The position numbers and the translations under genes are program-made. From Campylobacterota bacterium (lineage in GTDB: Bacteria; Campylobacterota; Campylobacteria; Campylobacterales; Sulfurospirillaceae), in the NCBI GenBank assembly GCA_009930355.1, contig RZYK01000074.1, positions 1 to 9,244 of the forward strand: a stretch of DNA of 9,244 bases, given 5' to 3'. Below, piece by piece: positions 1 to 6,227 of this stretch (position 1 is the stretch's first letter; every line of letters begins with the position of its first letter). The notes beneath the pieces were generated by a model, which made no database searches, was not told the DNA's origin, and worked only from the letters and a program-made list of their open reading frames with translations.

Positions 1-132
1 GACATTGTTAAAATGGTAATGAACGTGAAGCAAATTCCCTACTTTGGGTACTTCTCTTTAACCCCGTTCTCTCAAACGAGGACGAAATTATATATCCATC
101 TTCCTTAAAAGAAGGTTAAGTGAAATAAAGTT
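1..132. other. Non-coding left-edge region with candidate structured RNA or leader
   Basis: No convincing gene is visible. The part at about 20-85 is less AT-rich than the other intergenic DNA here and contains several G/C runs. CGTTCTC (65-71) can pair with GAGGACG (78-84) around a 6-nt loop, with one G-T pair that works only in plus-strand RNA. CCC (37-39) can pair with GGG (46-48). Read on the minus strand, the order is GGGG, CCC, GGG, so the CCC could pair with either neighbour, as in an attenuator. Short open frames of about 35 codons run through on both strands, which is not significant at this length. It could be a leader, a small RNA or a dispersed repeat; the sequence alone does not decide. 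Confidence 0.3.
87..92 (-). promoter_or_regulatory. Candidate -10 box (TATAAT) reading leftward out of the window
   Basis: The minus strand reads TATAAT exactly at 92-87, inside GGATATATAATTTCG, about 40 nt past the stop of the pseudopilin gene. There is no obvious -35 box, which is common in Campylobacterota. If used, transcription would start near position 80 and run through the G/C-richer structured stretch towards position 1, so it would serve a gene or RNA outside the window. Confidence 0.35.
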
Positions 133-813
133 TTATTGAATATGTGTATAACCCGTTTCAGGTTCAATCGCTATTATAATTTTATTGTCTATTGTGGCTG
201 TTGCACATGGAGAAGTTGTGCATAACTCTATCCGGCAAGTTGCTTTAAGAAGTTTTAGATTCAATTCATCGTGATAAATACTTGTTTGAACATGAGGGAT
301 ACCATAGAATGGTCTACCCAAATAATCAAAAGATATTCGTTGTCGTGTATTTGCTATTGTACAACCACCAACAAAATCAATATCTAATATTCCATATTCA
401 TTTCCTAAATTCAATTCTGTCGTAGCTAGTGCACTTGTTGAATCTATATTTCCTGCACTATAACCTCCAGAAAGATATTTATTCGTATCGATAGGATTCT
501 TTGCATGCTCTGCAATATCTGGAGTTCCTGTATAGTTTGGCGAATCGGAAAAGATCATGTAAGACCATGTATTGCCGCTACCTACCGTATTTGCAAAAAA
601 GATTTGCCATCTGCTTTTATACCAAGACGCATCATTGAGATCAAACTTATCATCCATCATTGCCAAATGTTGTGTGTATCGTATATGACTAACGAGTTGG
701 TCGGCGGCTTCACGTAAAGGATTGCGAGAAAAACTTGAAACAGCTACATACGCCATAATCCCAACAACAACAATTACAAAAACAAGTTCTAACATCGTAA
801 ATGCTTTTTTCAT
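133..813 (-). CDS. Prepilin-type pseudopilin (GspH/FimT-like)
   Basis: A 226-aa protein with a class III prepilin N-terminus: MKKA, then FTMLE and a hydrophobic stretch to about residue 25. A prepilin peptidase would be expected to cut after Ala4, leaving N-methyl-Phe with the conserved Glu at mature position 5. The residue before the cut is Ala instead of the usual Gly. The following REAADQLVSHIRYTQHLAM helix and the C-terminal ISFDYLGRPF and IIIAIEPETGY strands resemble GspH/FimT-type minor pseudopilins (family knowledge). Cys151, 193, 198 and 203 could form disulfides in the periplasm. The start is supported by AGGAG at 822-826, 8 nt upstream; the upstream gene's stop abuts this site, so the two are probably cotranscribed. 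No other secretion or pilus gene is in view, so whether it serves secretion, pili or DNA uptake is unknown. Confidence 0.85.
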   Translation of the reverse strand: MKKAFTMLELVFVIVVVGIMAYVAVSSFSRNPLREAADQLVSHIRYTQHLAMMDDKFDLNDASWYKSRWQIFFANTVGSGNTWSYMIFSDSPNYTGTPDIAEHAKNPIDTNKYLSGGYSAGNIDSTSALATTELNLGNEYGILDIDFVGGCTIANTRQRISFDYLGRPFYGIPHVQTSIYHDELNLKLLKATCRIELCTTSPCATATIDNKIIIAIEPETGYTHIQ

Positions 814-827
814 TGTCTGTTCTCCTT

Positions 828-2018
828 TTAGCTTACTCTATAAAGATAAAATGTCTTAACTGTTTTACCATAATAGGATATATCAATTTGCTCATATCCT
901 TCTTCGATCTCTTGTTTTGTTGAAAGTTTATAACTTCCACCATTTTGTATATTATAGAAGGCTAAACGCAAAGCAAGTTTTTCATCATAAAGAATGACCT
1001 TATCGATTCCTTTTGATTTAAGAATCTCAGATAACTCTTTAGCGACATGGTATTTTACAGCAAAGTGCTTTGATGGCTCTTTCATTAACAAATAAAGTGG
1101 TTTATGAAAAAAACTCGCCATTGTATTTATCAAAAGTGTACAAAGAACAAATACAAAAACAACTGTATGCAATTTACGGAATTCTGGAAGCCTTACACGA
1201 TAACTATTGAAAAAAACTTTCACCATTAAAGGGATAGCTAAAACCACAAAAGGAGCAAAATCTTCTAGTGTCAGTCTTTGCCTCAAAGAGAGGAGCAAAG
1301 AAACGACAAGCGAAAAGAATGAGATATACCATAAAAGATTTTTTTCCTCTTTAACTAAAATGCGATACATAGAGTAAATAAAATATAAAAAAACAAAAGG
1401 TGAAAAAATAGCAGCATAAACACCTAAGGTATCAACAAAATAGCCTTTTGGTTTGCCCCCTGTATCAAACCCATACAGATACATTGAAGCACCAAACAAC
1501 ACTAGTGTCAAAATAAGTAGGTCTGTTTTTTGCTTAAATAGCGCATAAACAAAAAGTGCTATATAAAAAATAGCAAAGGAGTTATCTACAAAAAGGGCTA
1601 ATACTAAGATTATATGAGAAAGGACTTTATACTCTTTGAGGTATAAGTATGTAAACAATAAACTAAGAAAAACAACAAGGATACTGTTGTTTACCAGTAA
1701 AGCAATACTATTTACTCCTGGCAAAAAAGCATAAATACCAACAGCGAAAACAAGATCAACTCTTTTTTTCAAAAAAAGTTTACTAATTTTATACACCAAA
1801 ACAATAGAAGAAAGGTGCAATAAAATAAAAGGTAAACGCAGTGCAAAATCATTTTGTCCTAATAGCTTAGTTGAAGCAACAACAAGATAATGGATAAACA
1901 TAGTACCATGGAAAAAGACTTCTGCCTCATCATAACTGATCGAAAGAATGGTAGTTTCATAAACCAGCAAAGCACTGCTTAAGACCAATATGAAAAATAA
2001 AAAAAGTCTTTCTCTCAT
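828..2018 (-). CDS. Polytopic membrane protein, GT-C / family 39-like glycosyltransferase
   Basis: A 396-aa, very hydrophobic protein with about 9-10 membrane segments up to residue ~305 and a soluble C-terminal tail (about 312-396). The first segment (residues ~5-25) is followed by SYDEAEVFF with Asp30-Glu31, the place where GT-C enzymes such as ArnT, PMT and PglB carry their catalytic acidic motif in the first periplasmic loop. FALRLPFILLHLSSIVLVYK (59-77 region) also resembles the GT39/ArnT core. Such enzymes move a sugar from a polyprenyl-phosphate donor to lipid or protein on the periplasmic face. At 396 aa it is shorter than typical ArnT/PMT proteins (about 500 aa or more). Its ATG overlaps the pabA/trpG stop in an ATGA (2015-2018) and no Shine-Dalgarno is visible, so translational coupling is likely. 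Substrate unknown; the family call is by motif only. Confidence 0.65.
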   Translation of the reverse strand: MRERLFLFFILVLSSALLVYETTILSISYDEAEVFFHGTMFIHYLVVASTKLLGQNDFALRLPFILLHLSSIVLVYKISKLFLKKRVDLVFAVGIYAFLPGVNSIALLVNNSILVVFLSLLFTYLYLKEYKVLSHIILVLALFVDNSFAIFYIALFVYALFKQKTDLLILTLVLFGASMYLYGFDTGGKPKGYFVDTLGVYAAIFSPFVFLYFIYSMYRILVKEEKNLLWYISFFSLVVSLLLSLRQRLTLEDFAPFVVLAIPLMVKVFFNSYRVRLPEFRKLHTVVFVFVLCTLLINTMASFFHKPLYLLMKEPSKHFAVKYHVAKELSEILKSKGIDKVILYDEKLALRLAFYNIQNGGSYKLSTKQEIEEGYEQIDISYYGKTVKTFYLYRVS

Positions 2019-2584
2019 AGTTTTAGGAAGTTATTTAAAATGGCATGACCGTGTTCACTTAAAATGGACTCGGGGTGAAACTGAACACCATAAATGGGTT
2101 TGTCTTTTATTTGAAGTGCCATAATTTCATGATCGTCAGTGCTATAAGCTGTTGGGACAATCACTGAAGGAAGTCCTTCTTGTTCAACGGTTAGAGAATG
2201 ATAACGTGTCGTAATAAATGTTTCAGGTAATCCTTCAAATAGACAACTATTATGAAGTTGCTTTGTCGTAGATGTTTTACCATGCATCATACGTTTTGCA
2301 CGTACTACTTCACCCCCAAAGGCTTGCGCAATAGCTTGATGTCCTAAACAAATACCTAAAATAGGGATTTTCCCACCAAAATATCGAATAACATCCAAGC
2401 TCACACCTGCTTCATTAGGTGTTGCTGGACCTGGAGAAATAATAATTTTTGAGGGGTTTAGTGCTTCAATTTCTTCAAGGCTCAATTCATCGTTACGAAT
2501 TACTTTTAAATCTGCTCCTAATTCTAAGCAGTATTGAACAATGTTGTACGTAAAACTGTCATAATTGTCTATCATTAATACCAT
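2015..2584 (-). CDS. pabA/trpG: Anthranilate / aminodeoxychorismate synthase, glutamine amidotransferase subunit
   Basis: A complete 189-aa class I glutamine amidotransferase of the usual TrpG/PabA length. It frees ammonia from glutamine and passes it to a chorismate-binding partner (TrpE or PabB), for tryptophan or folate synthesis. The N-terminal MIDNYDSFTYNIVQY signature, the oxyanion SPGPATP loop (50-56), the nucleophile Cys79 in GICLGHQ and His170/Glu172 in FHPES complete the catalytic set; HGKTS (101-105) is also typical. The ATG at 2584 is preferred over the in-frame ATG three codons on because GGAA lies about 8 nt upstream. No trpE or pabB is adjacent, so it may serve both pathways as in Bacillus subtilis (inference). 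It leads a three-gene unit, with the GT-C-like gene starting inside its stop codon. Confidence 0.93.
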   Translation of the reverse strand: MVLMIDNYDSFTYNIVQYCLELGADLKVIRNDELSLEEIEALNPSKIIISPGPATPNEAGVSLDVIRYFGGKIPILGICLGHQAIAQAFGGEVVRAKRMMHGKTSTTKQLHNSCLFEGLPETFITTRYHSLTVEQEGLPSVIVPTAYSTDDHEIMALQIKDKPIYGVQFHPESILSEHGHAILNNFLKL

Positions 2585-2620
2585 GTAATTTTTCCATATA
2601 AAAATAAGCTAACTTTAATA

Positions 2621-2626
2621 ATCATA
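2621..2626 (-). promoter_or_regulatory. Candidate extended -10 promoter for the pabA/trpG unit
   Basis: On the minus strand TATGAT (2626-2621) matches TATAAT at five of six positions and is preceded by TG one base upstream (TGTTATGAT), an extended -10. It would give a leader of roughly 30 nt before the ATG at 2584. There is no clear -35, as is usual for Campylobacterota sigma-70 promoters. Confidence 0.4.
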
Positions 2627-2699
2627 ACACGCTTTTGCTTAAGAATTCACTACCGAATTTTTACAGCCCCCATTAAAAAGCAATTAAAGAAAATAGCGA

Positions 2700-2705
2700 T
2701 ATACT
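2700..2705 (+). promoter_or_regulatory. Candidate -10 box for the hybrid histidine kinase gene
   Basis: TATACT at 2700-2705 matches TATAAT at five of six positions and lies 32 nt before the kinase ATG at 2738. The region is AT-rich with no recognisable -35. It overlaps the inverted repeat at 2702-2715, so a protein bound to that repeat could block it (inference). Confidence 0.4.
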
Positions 2706-2715
2706 TTTTAAAGTA
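2702..2715. repeat. Short inverted repeat overlapping the kinase promoter
   Basis: TACTTT (2702-2707) and AAAGTA (2710-2715) are perfect inverted copies separated by TT. They sit on the end of the candidate -10 box and the expected transcription start of the kinase gene, a position suited to an operator. The half-sites are short and AT-rich, so chance is possible. Confidence 0.3.
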
Positions 2716-2737
2716 CGTTTTTAAGGTATTATTTAAC

Positions 2738-4591
2738 ATGCAAAAATGGCTTAAGTTTATGATTTATTTTCATCTGCTCGTTTGCCCTCTTTGTGCTTCT
2801 GTATTTCTGATCGAAAACAATTCAACCTCATCCCTATTTACTTATGAAAACATCATTTCTCTTATCCTCTTTCTTTTTGTTTTGGCTTCGGGTATTGCCT
2901 TTTATAGACTAAGGAAAGTGCTGAGAAAACGAAAGTTAGGTGAAAAAAAAGCTAAACGTTCTAATGAACGCTTACAAAAAACGATGAATGATCTTAAAAT
3001 AGCCATTAAAAAAACAGCCGATGCTCATCAAATTAAAAGTCAATTTTTAGCCAATATGAGTCATGAACTCAAAACCCCCATGAACACTATCATTGCAATG
3101 AGTGAACTCTTATTGCATAAAGAATTACCCGAAAAAGAGCACCGTTGTTTAGTTAAGGTTGTAGAATCGTCTCACCATCTTATGGATATTATTAACGATA
3201 TTTTAGATTTTTCAAAAATTGAGGCCAACAGCATTGAGCTTGAATCCGTATCTTTTCAGCTTGAAAAACTTATGCTTTCTATTAGCGAGCTTTTTCGTAT
3301 TCGTGCACAGCAAAAAGGCTTAGAACTTCTGATTGATTTAAGCAATACAACAGCACATCACTACAAAGGTGACTCAAAAAGGTTAAAACAAGTTCTGTTT
3401 AATCTTCTCTCCAATGCTGTAAAATTTACGCAAAAAGGAGAAATTCTTCTTAAAGCACATGTTACAGAAGAGCATGATGGCATACAAACCGTTCGTTTTG
3501 AAATCAAAGATACAGGTATTGGCATTGAGTCTTCTCAAGTGGAAGACCTTTTTAATGCATTTTCACAAGCGGACATGTCAACCACACGCAATTATGAAGG
3601 TATTGGATTGGGGCTTAGCATTGCACAGGGACTTGTTTTAATGATGGGAGGAGAAATTCAATACGAAAGTCATTATGGCAAAGGAAGTACCTTTTGGTTT
3701 GAGCTTCCACTGTGTGTTGATACCTCTATAAAACCACCCAAACCAACACCAAAGCTTTCAAATTTACGTATTGTAGTTGTGGATACCCAAAAAACGTCCC
3801 TTGCAATTCTTGCACATGTGCTTCATGATATTGGTATTGGGTATGTTACATGTAACAATGCTACTGAAGCGTTAAAACTCTTAGACAGTGGCTTTCAAGC
3901 AGATGCCGTTATCATTAGCTGTTCAGGCGAAACACCAGAAAACATAACACTTTTTCACACCATCAAACATCGTTTTTGGAATAAAATTCCTTCTATTTTA
4001 GTTATGAATGGATATGACAAAGAAGTTCTTTTGCAAAAATTAGGAGCCAGCAAGCCTTACAAAATTCTTTTTAAACCTATTACGCATTCTATCTTATTTG
4101 AAACCATTATAGAACTAAGTGAACGGACATTAACGCAAACACCCCATTCTAAAATATCTTCAAATGCCATTGCCAAATTAAATGCGCTGAGTAACATCAG
4201 TGATGAACAAAGCAAAGAGAGCATTGCGTATGAAATTTTTACCAACGAGGGCATTCATGCCCATTACGCCATAGAATCATTAGGTGGCAATCGTTCGTTT
4301 TATCGAGAACTGTTAAAAATTTTTGCAACAGAACAGCGTTATTTTTACACCGAATATCAAGCACTTGCACTGAGCAATGATAGTATTGCAACCAAACGTA
4401 TGTGTCATACCCTTAAAGGTATTAGTGCAACATTAGGCATGGAAGAGCTTTGTACATTAGCGCAATATGCTGAGTGTTTAGAACATCCACTGCCTCAAGA
4501 TTCAACCCTGCTTCAAGAGATAGCAAAAAAAATAGAAACCTACACCCAAATGATTCATGCGCTCTATCCCTCTTTACATGTAAAGAGCTAA
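2738..4591 (+). CDS. Membrane hybrid histidine kinase with HisKA, HATPase, degenerate receiver and HPt domains
   Basis: A 617-aa protein. Two membrane segments (about 7-25 and 39-57) enclose only about 13 periplasmic residues, so there is no large sensor domain; TM1 contains a CxxC (Cys16, Cys19). A short basic helix (60-100) leads to HisKA with phosphoacceptor His109 in SHELKTPMN. The ATPase has the N box (Asn222, Asn226), G1 box (DTGIG, 258-262), F box (Phe272, Phe275) and G2 box (GIGLGL, 288-293). Residues about 343-462 form a receiver-like domain that keeps Asp349 and Lys446-Pro447 but has Ser394 where the phosphorylated Asp should be. A C-terminal HPt domain (about 505-610) has His557 in HTLKG. 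AAGG lies 11 nt before the ATG, a rather long spacing. No response regulator is nearby. The kinase call is firm; signal and partner are unknown. Confidence 0.92.
   Translation: MQKWLKFMIYFHLLVCPLCASVFLIENNSTSSLFTYENIISLILFLFVLASGIAFYRLRKVLRKRKLGEKKAKRSNERLQKTMNDLKIAIKKTADAHQIKSQFLANMSHELKTPMNTIIAMSELLLHKELPEKEHRCLVKVVESSHHLMDIINDILDFSKIEANSIELESVSFQLEKLMLSISELFRIRAQQKGLELLIDLSNTTAHHYKGDSKRLKQVLFNLLSNAVKFTQKGEILLKAHVTEEHDGIQTVRFEIKDTGIGIESSQVEDLFNAFSQADMSTTRNYEGIGLGLSIAQGLVLMMGGEIQYESHYGKGSTFWFELPLCVDTSIKPPKPTPKLSNLRIVVVDTQKTSLAILAHVLHDIGIGYVTCNNATEALKLLDSGFQADAVIISCSGETPENITLFHTIKHRFWNKIPSILVMNGYDKEVLLQKLGASKPYKILFKPITHSILFETIIELSERTLTQTPHSKISSNAIAKLNALSNISDEQSKESIAYEIFTNEGIHAHYAIESLGGNRSFYRELLKIFATEQRYFYTEYQALALSNDSIATKRMCHTLKGISATLGMEELCTLAQYAECLEHPLPQDSTLLQEIAKKIETYTQMIHALYPSLHVKS
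3844..3857. repeat. 14-bp perfect palindrome containing TTACATGTAA
   Basis: TGTTACATGTAACA is its own reverse complement and lies inside the receiver-like part of the kinase gene, where it is read as part of Y-V-T-C-N-N. It is one of four exact TTACATGTAA copies in the window. Confidence 0.7.
4570..4587. repeat. 18-bp perfect palindrome at the convergent gene ends
   Basis: CTCTTTACATGTAAAGAG is a perfect palindrome that could fold as a 7-bp stem with a CATG loop. It covers the last codons of the kinase gene (S-L-H-V-K) and lies just past the stop of the converging MFS gene at 4596. No U-run follows directly on either strand, so it is not a classic intrinsic terminator. A weak two-way terminator is possible. 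It contains one of the four TTACATGTAA copies. Confidence 0.65.
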
Positions 4592-4595
4592 ATGT

Positions 4596-5771
4596 CTATA
4601 AATGCACATATTTTTTTAAAAGAATCAGAAGAAAAAACATAGCAGAAGCAAAAAGTGAAAGTAAGATAACAAAGCTATTCCATCCCAAATACTCAAAAAA
4701 GACACCAGGAGCAAACGTTCCAATTGTACCGCCTAAATAGTAAAAGGAAAGATACAGTCCACTAGAGATAGCACGCATTTCATGGGCAAGCTTACTCACC
4801 AATCCTGAAGCAATTGAATGAATGATAAAAAATCCTGCACAAACAACAAACATCCCTGTAAACATAACCATATAATGATTAATGTGAAAGAGTTGTAATC
4901 CAACAAGATAAATGCACAATCCAATAAAAATAGCTTTAATTTCATCACCCAAAAAACGAATAATCGACAAAATGCGAATAGAGATGATAAAACCAACAAT
5001 ATATCCCGCATACATCATGCCAACTTTCCCATAACTCACATCCGAACTCAGCATACGTAATTGAAAAGGTAAGAAGTTTAACAATGCTTGAAAAACAAAA
5101 AAGATAAAAAACATTAAAATAAAAAGCGTTAAAAAGATTTTATTCTGACATACCCCTATAATTTGCTTCAATTTTGGCTTCACAAAATCGACTTTAATCT
5201 CTTCAGTTAAAAAACTCAATGCTCCATACATCGCAATGAGTGCTATTCCCAATAAAACAAAAAAAGGTCGCCAACCAAAAATATCACTGATAGTACCAGA
5301 GAGTAAGCGCCCTAAAAAACCACCCAAGATGGTCGCTCCAATATAATACCCCATCGATTGTTGCACCCGTTCTTTAGGGGCCATAAATCCAATGTAGCTC
5401 ATTAAAGAGGTTAAAATAGCAGGAATCAAAAGCCCTTGCAAGGCTCGAATGCTCATTAACAAAACATATTCATTGCTCCATGCAAATAAAAGCTCTAGCA
5501 GCCCCAAAAGCAAAACAGCATTTCTCAAAAAGCGCTTTGTCGAAAATGTTTCCAAAATATAGCCATAAAAAACGGGTGCAAAACCCAATGGCAACATAAT
5601 CACCGTTGTAAACATAACTGCTTCAAAACGGCTTAGAAAAAACTCTTTTTCAAAAAGGGGTTGAATAGGTTGAGCAGCATACAAGGAGCACAGCGTCAAC
5701 ATCGTGCAGACATACACAATGAGACGCTGTTGTTTTATAAAAAAAGCGTGAAGGTTATTTGTACTTATCAA
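4596..5771 (-). CDS. MFS transporter, YnfM-like (start uncertain)
   Basis: A 12-segment major facilitator protein, 391 aa from the TTG at 5771. The TM1 end with AAQPIQPLFEKEF, LGGFLGRLLSG followed by a GWRPFF segment, and AGFFIIHSIASGLVS followed by SGLYLSFYYLGG match the E. coli YnfM type of putative exporter as I recall it. The frame is open further, to a TTG at 5867, but that would overlap the phosphoribosyltransferase gene by 113 nt and add a tail unlike the family. The first ATG (5702) would cut off half of TM1. The TTG at 5771, 17 nt inside the upstream gene with only a weak GGGA upstream, keeps TM1 whole; a GTG at 5717 is another choice. Its place after purine salvage genes suggests purine or nucleoside transport, but no residue shows the substrate. 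It ends 4 nt from the converging kinase gene. Confidence 0.8.
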   Translation of the reverse strand: MISTNNLHAFFIKQQRLIVYVCTMLTLCSLYAAQPIQPLFEKEFFLSRFEAVMFTTVIMLPLGFAPVFYGYILETFSTKRFLRNAVLLLGLLELLFAWSNEYVLLMSIRALQGLLIPAILTSLMSYIGFMAPKERVQQSMGYYIGATILGGFLGRLLSGTISDIFGWRPFFVLLGIALIAMYGALSFLTEEIKVDFVKPKLKQIIGVCQNKIFLTLFILMFFIFFVFQALLNFLPFQLRMLSSDVSYGKVGMMYAGYIVGFIISIRILSIIRFLGDEIKAIFIGLCIYLVGLQLFHINHYMVMFTGMFVVCAGFFIIHSIASGLVSKLAHEMRAISSGLYLSFYYLGGTIGTFAPGVFFEYLGWNSFVILLSLFASAMFFLLILLKKYVHL

Positions 5772-6204
5772 TCTGGAAATCCCAGAAAAACTCAATCCAC
5801 TCTGTTGCTTCACGAGCGGCAAAATCAGGGCGTAAGAGTGCCTTTTCCTTATAAAAAACAGAGGCAACCTTTAAGTCAACTTCTGGATATTGAGCCCCCA
5901 GTACCCGTTTAATTTCTATCATTGTCTCACCACTATCAATAATATCATCCACAATCACCACCCTTTTCGCTTTGCTAAGATCGGGGATATTAAAAATATT
6001 AATCGTATCAAGCTTATGGGTCTCTTCATAGTGAATTGAATTAATAGAGTAAAGTGCTCTCATTTCCAACGCTTCTGATAAAAAATGCCCTAGAGTCATA
6101 CCTCCACGAGCGACCGCTAAAATAACATCAGGGGCATAAGGTTTAATTTCCTTTGCCAAATGATTCACATCGACTTTAAACTCTTCATAACTGTAATAAC
6201 GCAA
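5755..6204 (-). CDS. Purine phosphoribosyltransferase, xanthine/guanine (Gpt, COG2236)-like
   Basis: A 149-aa type I phosphoribosyltransferase that would join a purine base to PRPP to give the nucleotide in the cytoplasm. It shows the pyrophosphate loop ARGGM (32-36) and the PRPP-binding motif VIVDDIIDSGET (about 83-94) with adjacent Asp86-Asp87. The C-terminal WIEFFWD (136-142) resembles the W-x-x-F-P-W-(D/E) end of xanthine/guanine-type enzymes. Length fits that family. The start is a TTG at 6204, with AAGGA 6 nt upstream and no suitable ATG nearby. It follows the purine permease by 23 nt, so uptake and conversion are probably coupled. Exact base preference (guanine, xanthine or hypoxanthine) cannot be read from the sequence; adenine is less likely for this family. 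Confidence 0.85.
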   Translation of the reverse strand: MRYYSYEEFKVDVNHLAKEIKPYAPDVILAVARGGMTLGHFLSEALEMRALYSINSIHYEETHKLDTINIFNIPDLSKAKRVVIVDDIIDSGETMIEIKRVLGAQYPEVDLKVASVFYKEKALLRPDFAAREATEWIEFFWDFQIDKYK

Positions 6205-6215
6205 ACAAATTCCTT
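6205..6215 (-). promoter_or_regulatory. Ribosome binding site fixing the TTG start of the phosphoribosyltransferase
   Basis: The minus strand reads AAGGA (6215-6211), six bases, then TTG (6204-6202). The good spacing and lack of an ATG decide for the TTG. Confidence 0.7.
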
Positions 6216-6227
6216 TATAAAAATTTT

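Noticed and set aside
1..108. Plus-strand frame open from the edge to a TAA at 106-108, possible tail of a gene
   Set aside because: About 35 codons without a stop is expected by chance over six frames. The matching minus-strand frame is open over a similar length and neither product shows a recognisable motif.
3812..3821. GCACATGTGC palindrome as another member of the TTACATGTAA set
   Set aside because: It shares only the ACATGT core, and a six-base core is expected about three times in the window by chance.
4570..4620. Intrinsic terminator for the kinase gene
   Set aside because: The 18-bp palindrome lacks an adjacent U-run. The T-run at about 4611-4617 is more than 20 nt away and inside the converging gene.
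5772..5867. N-terminal extension of the MFS gene to a TTG at 5867
   Set aside because: It would overlap the phosphoribosyltransferase coding region by 113 nt, has no usable ribosome site, and adds residues before TM1 that the family lacks.
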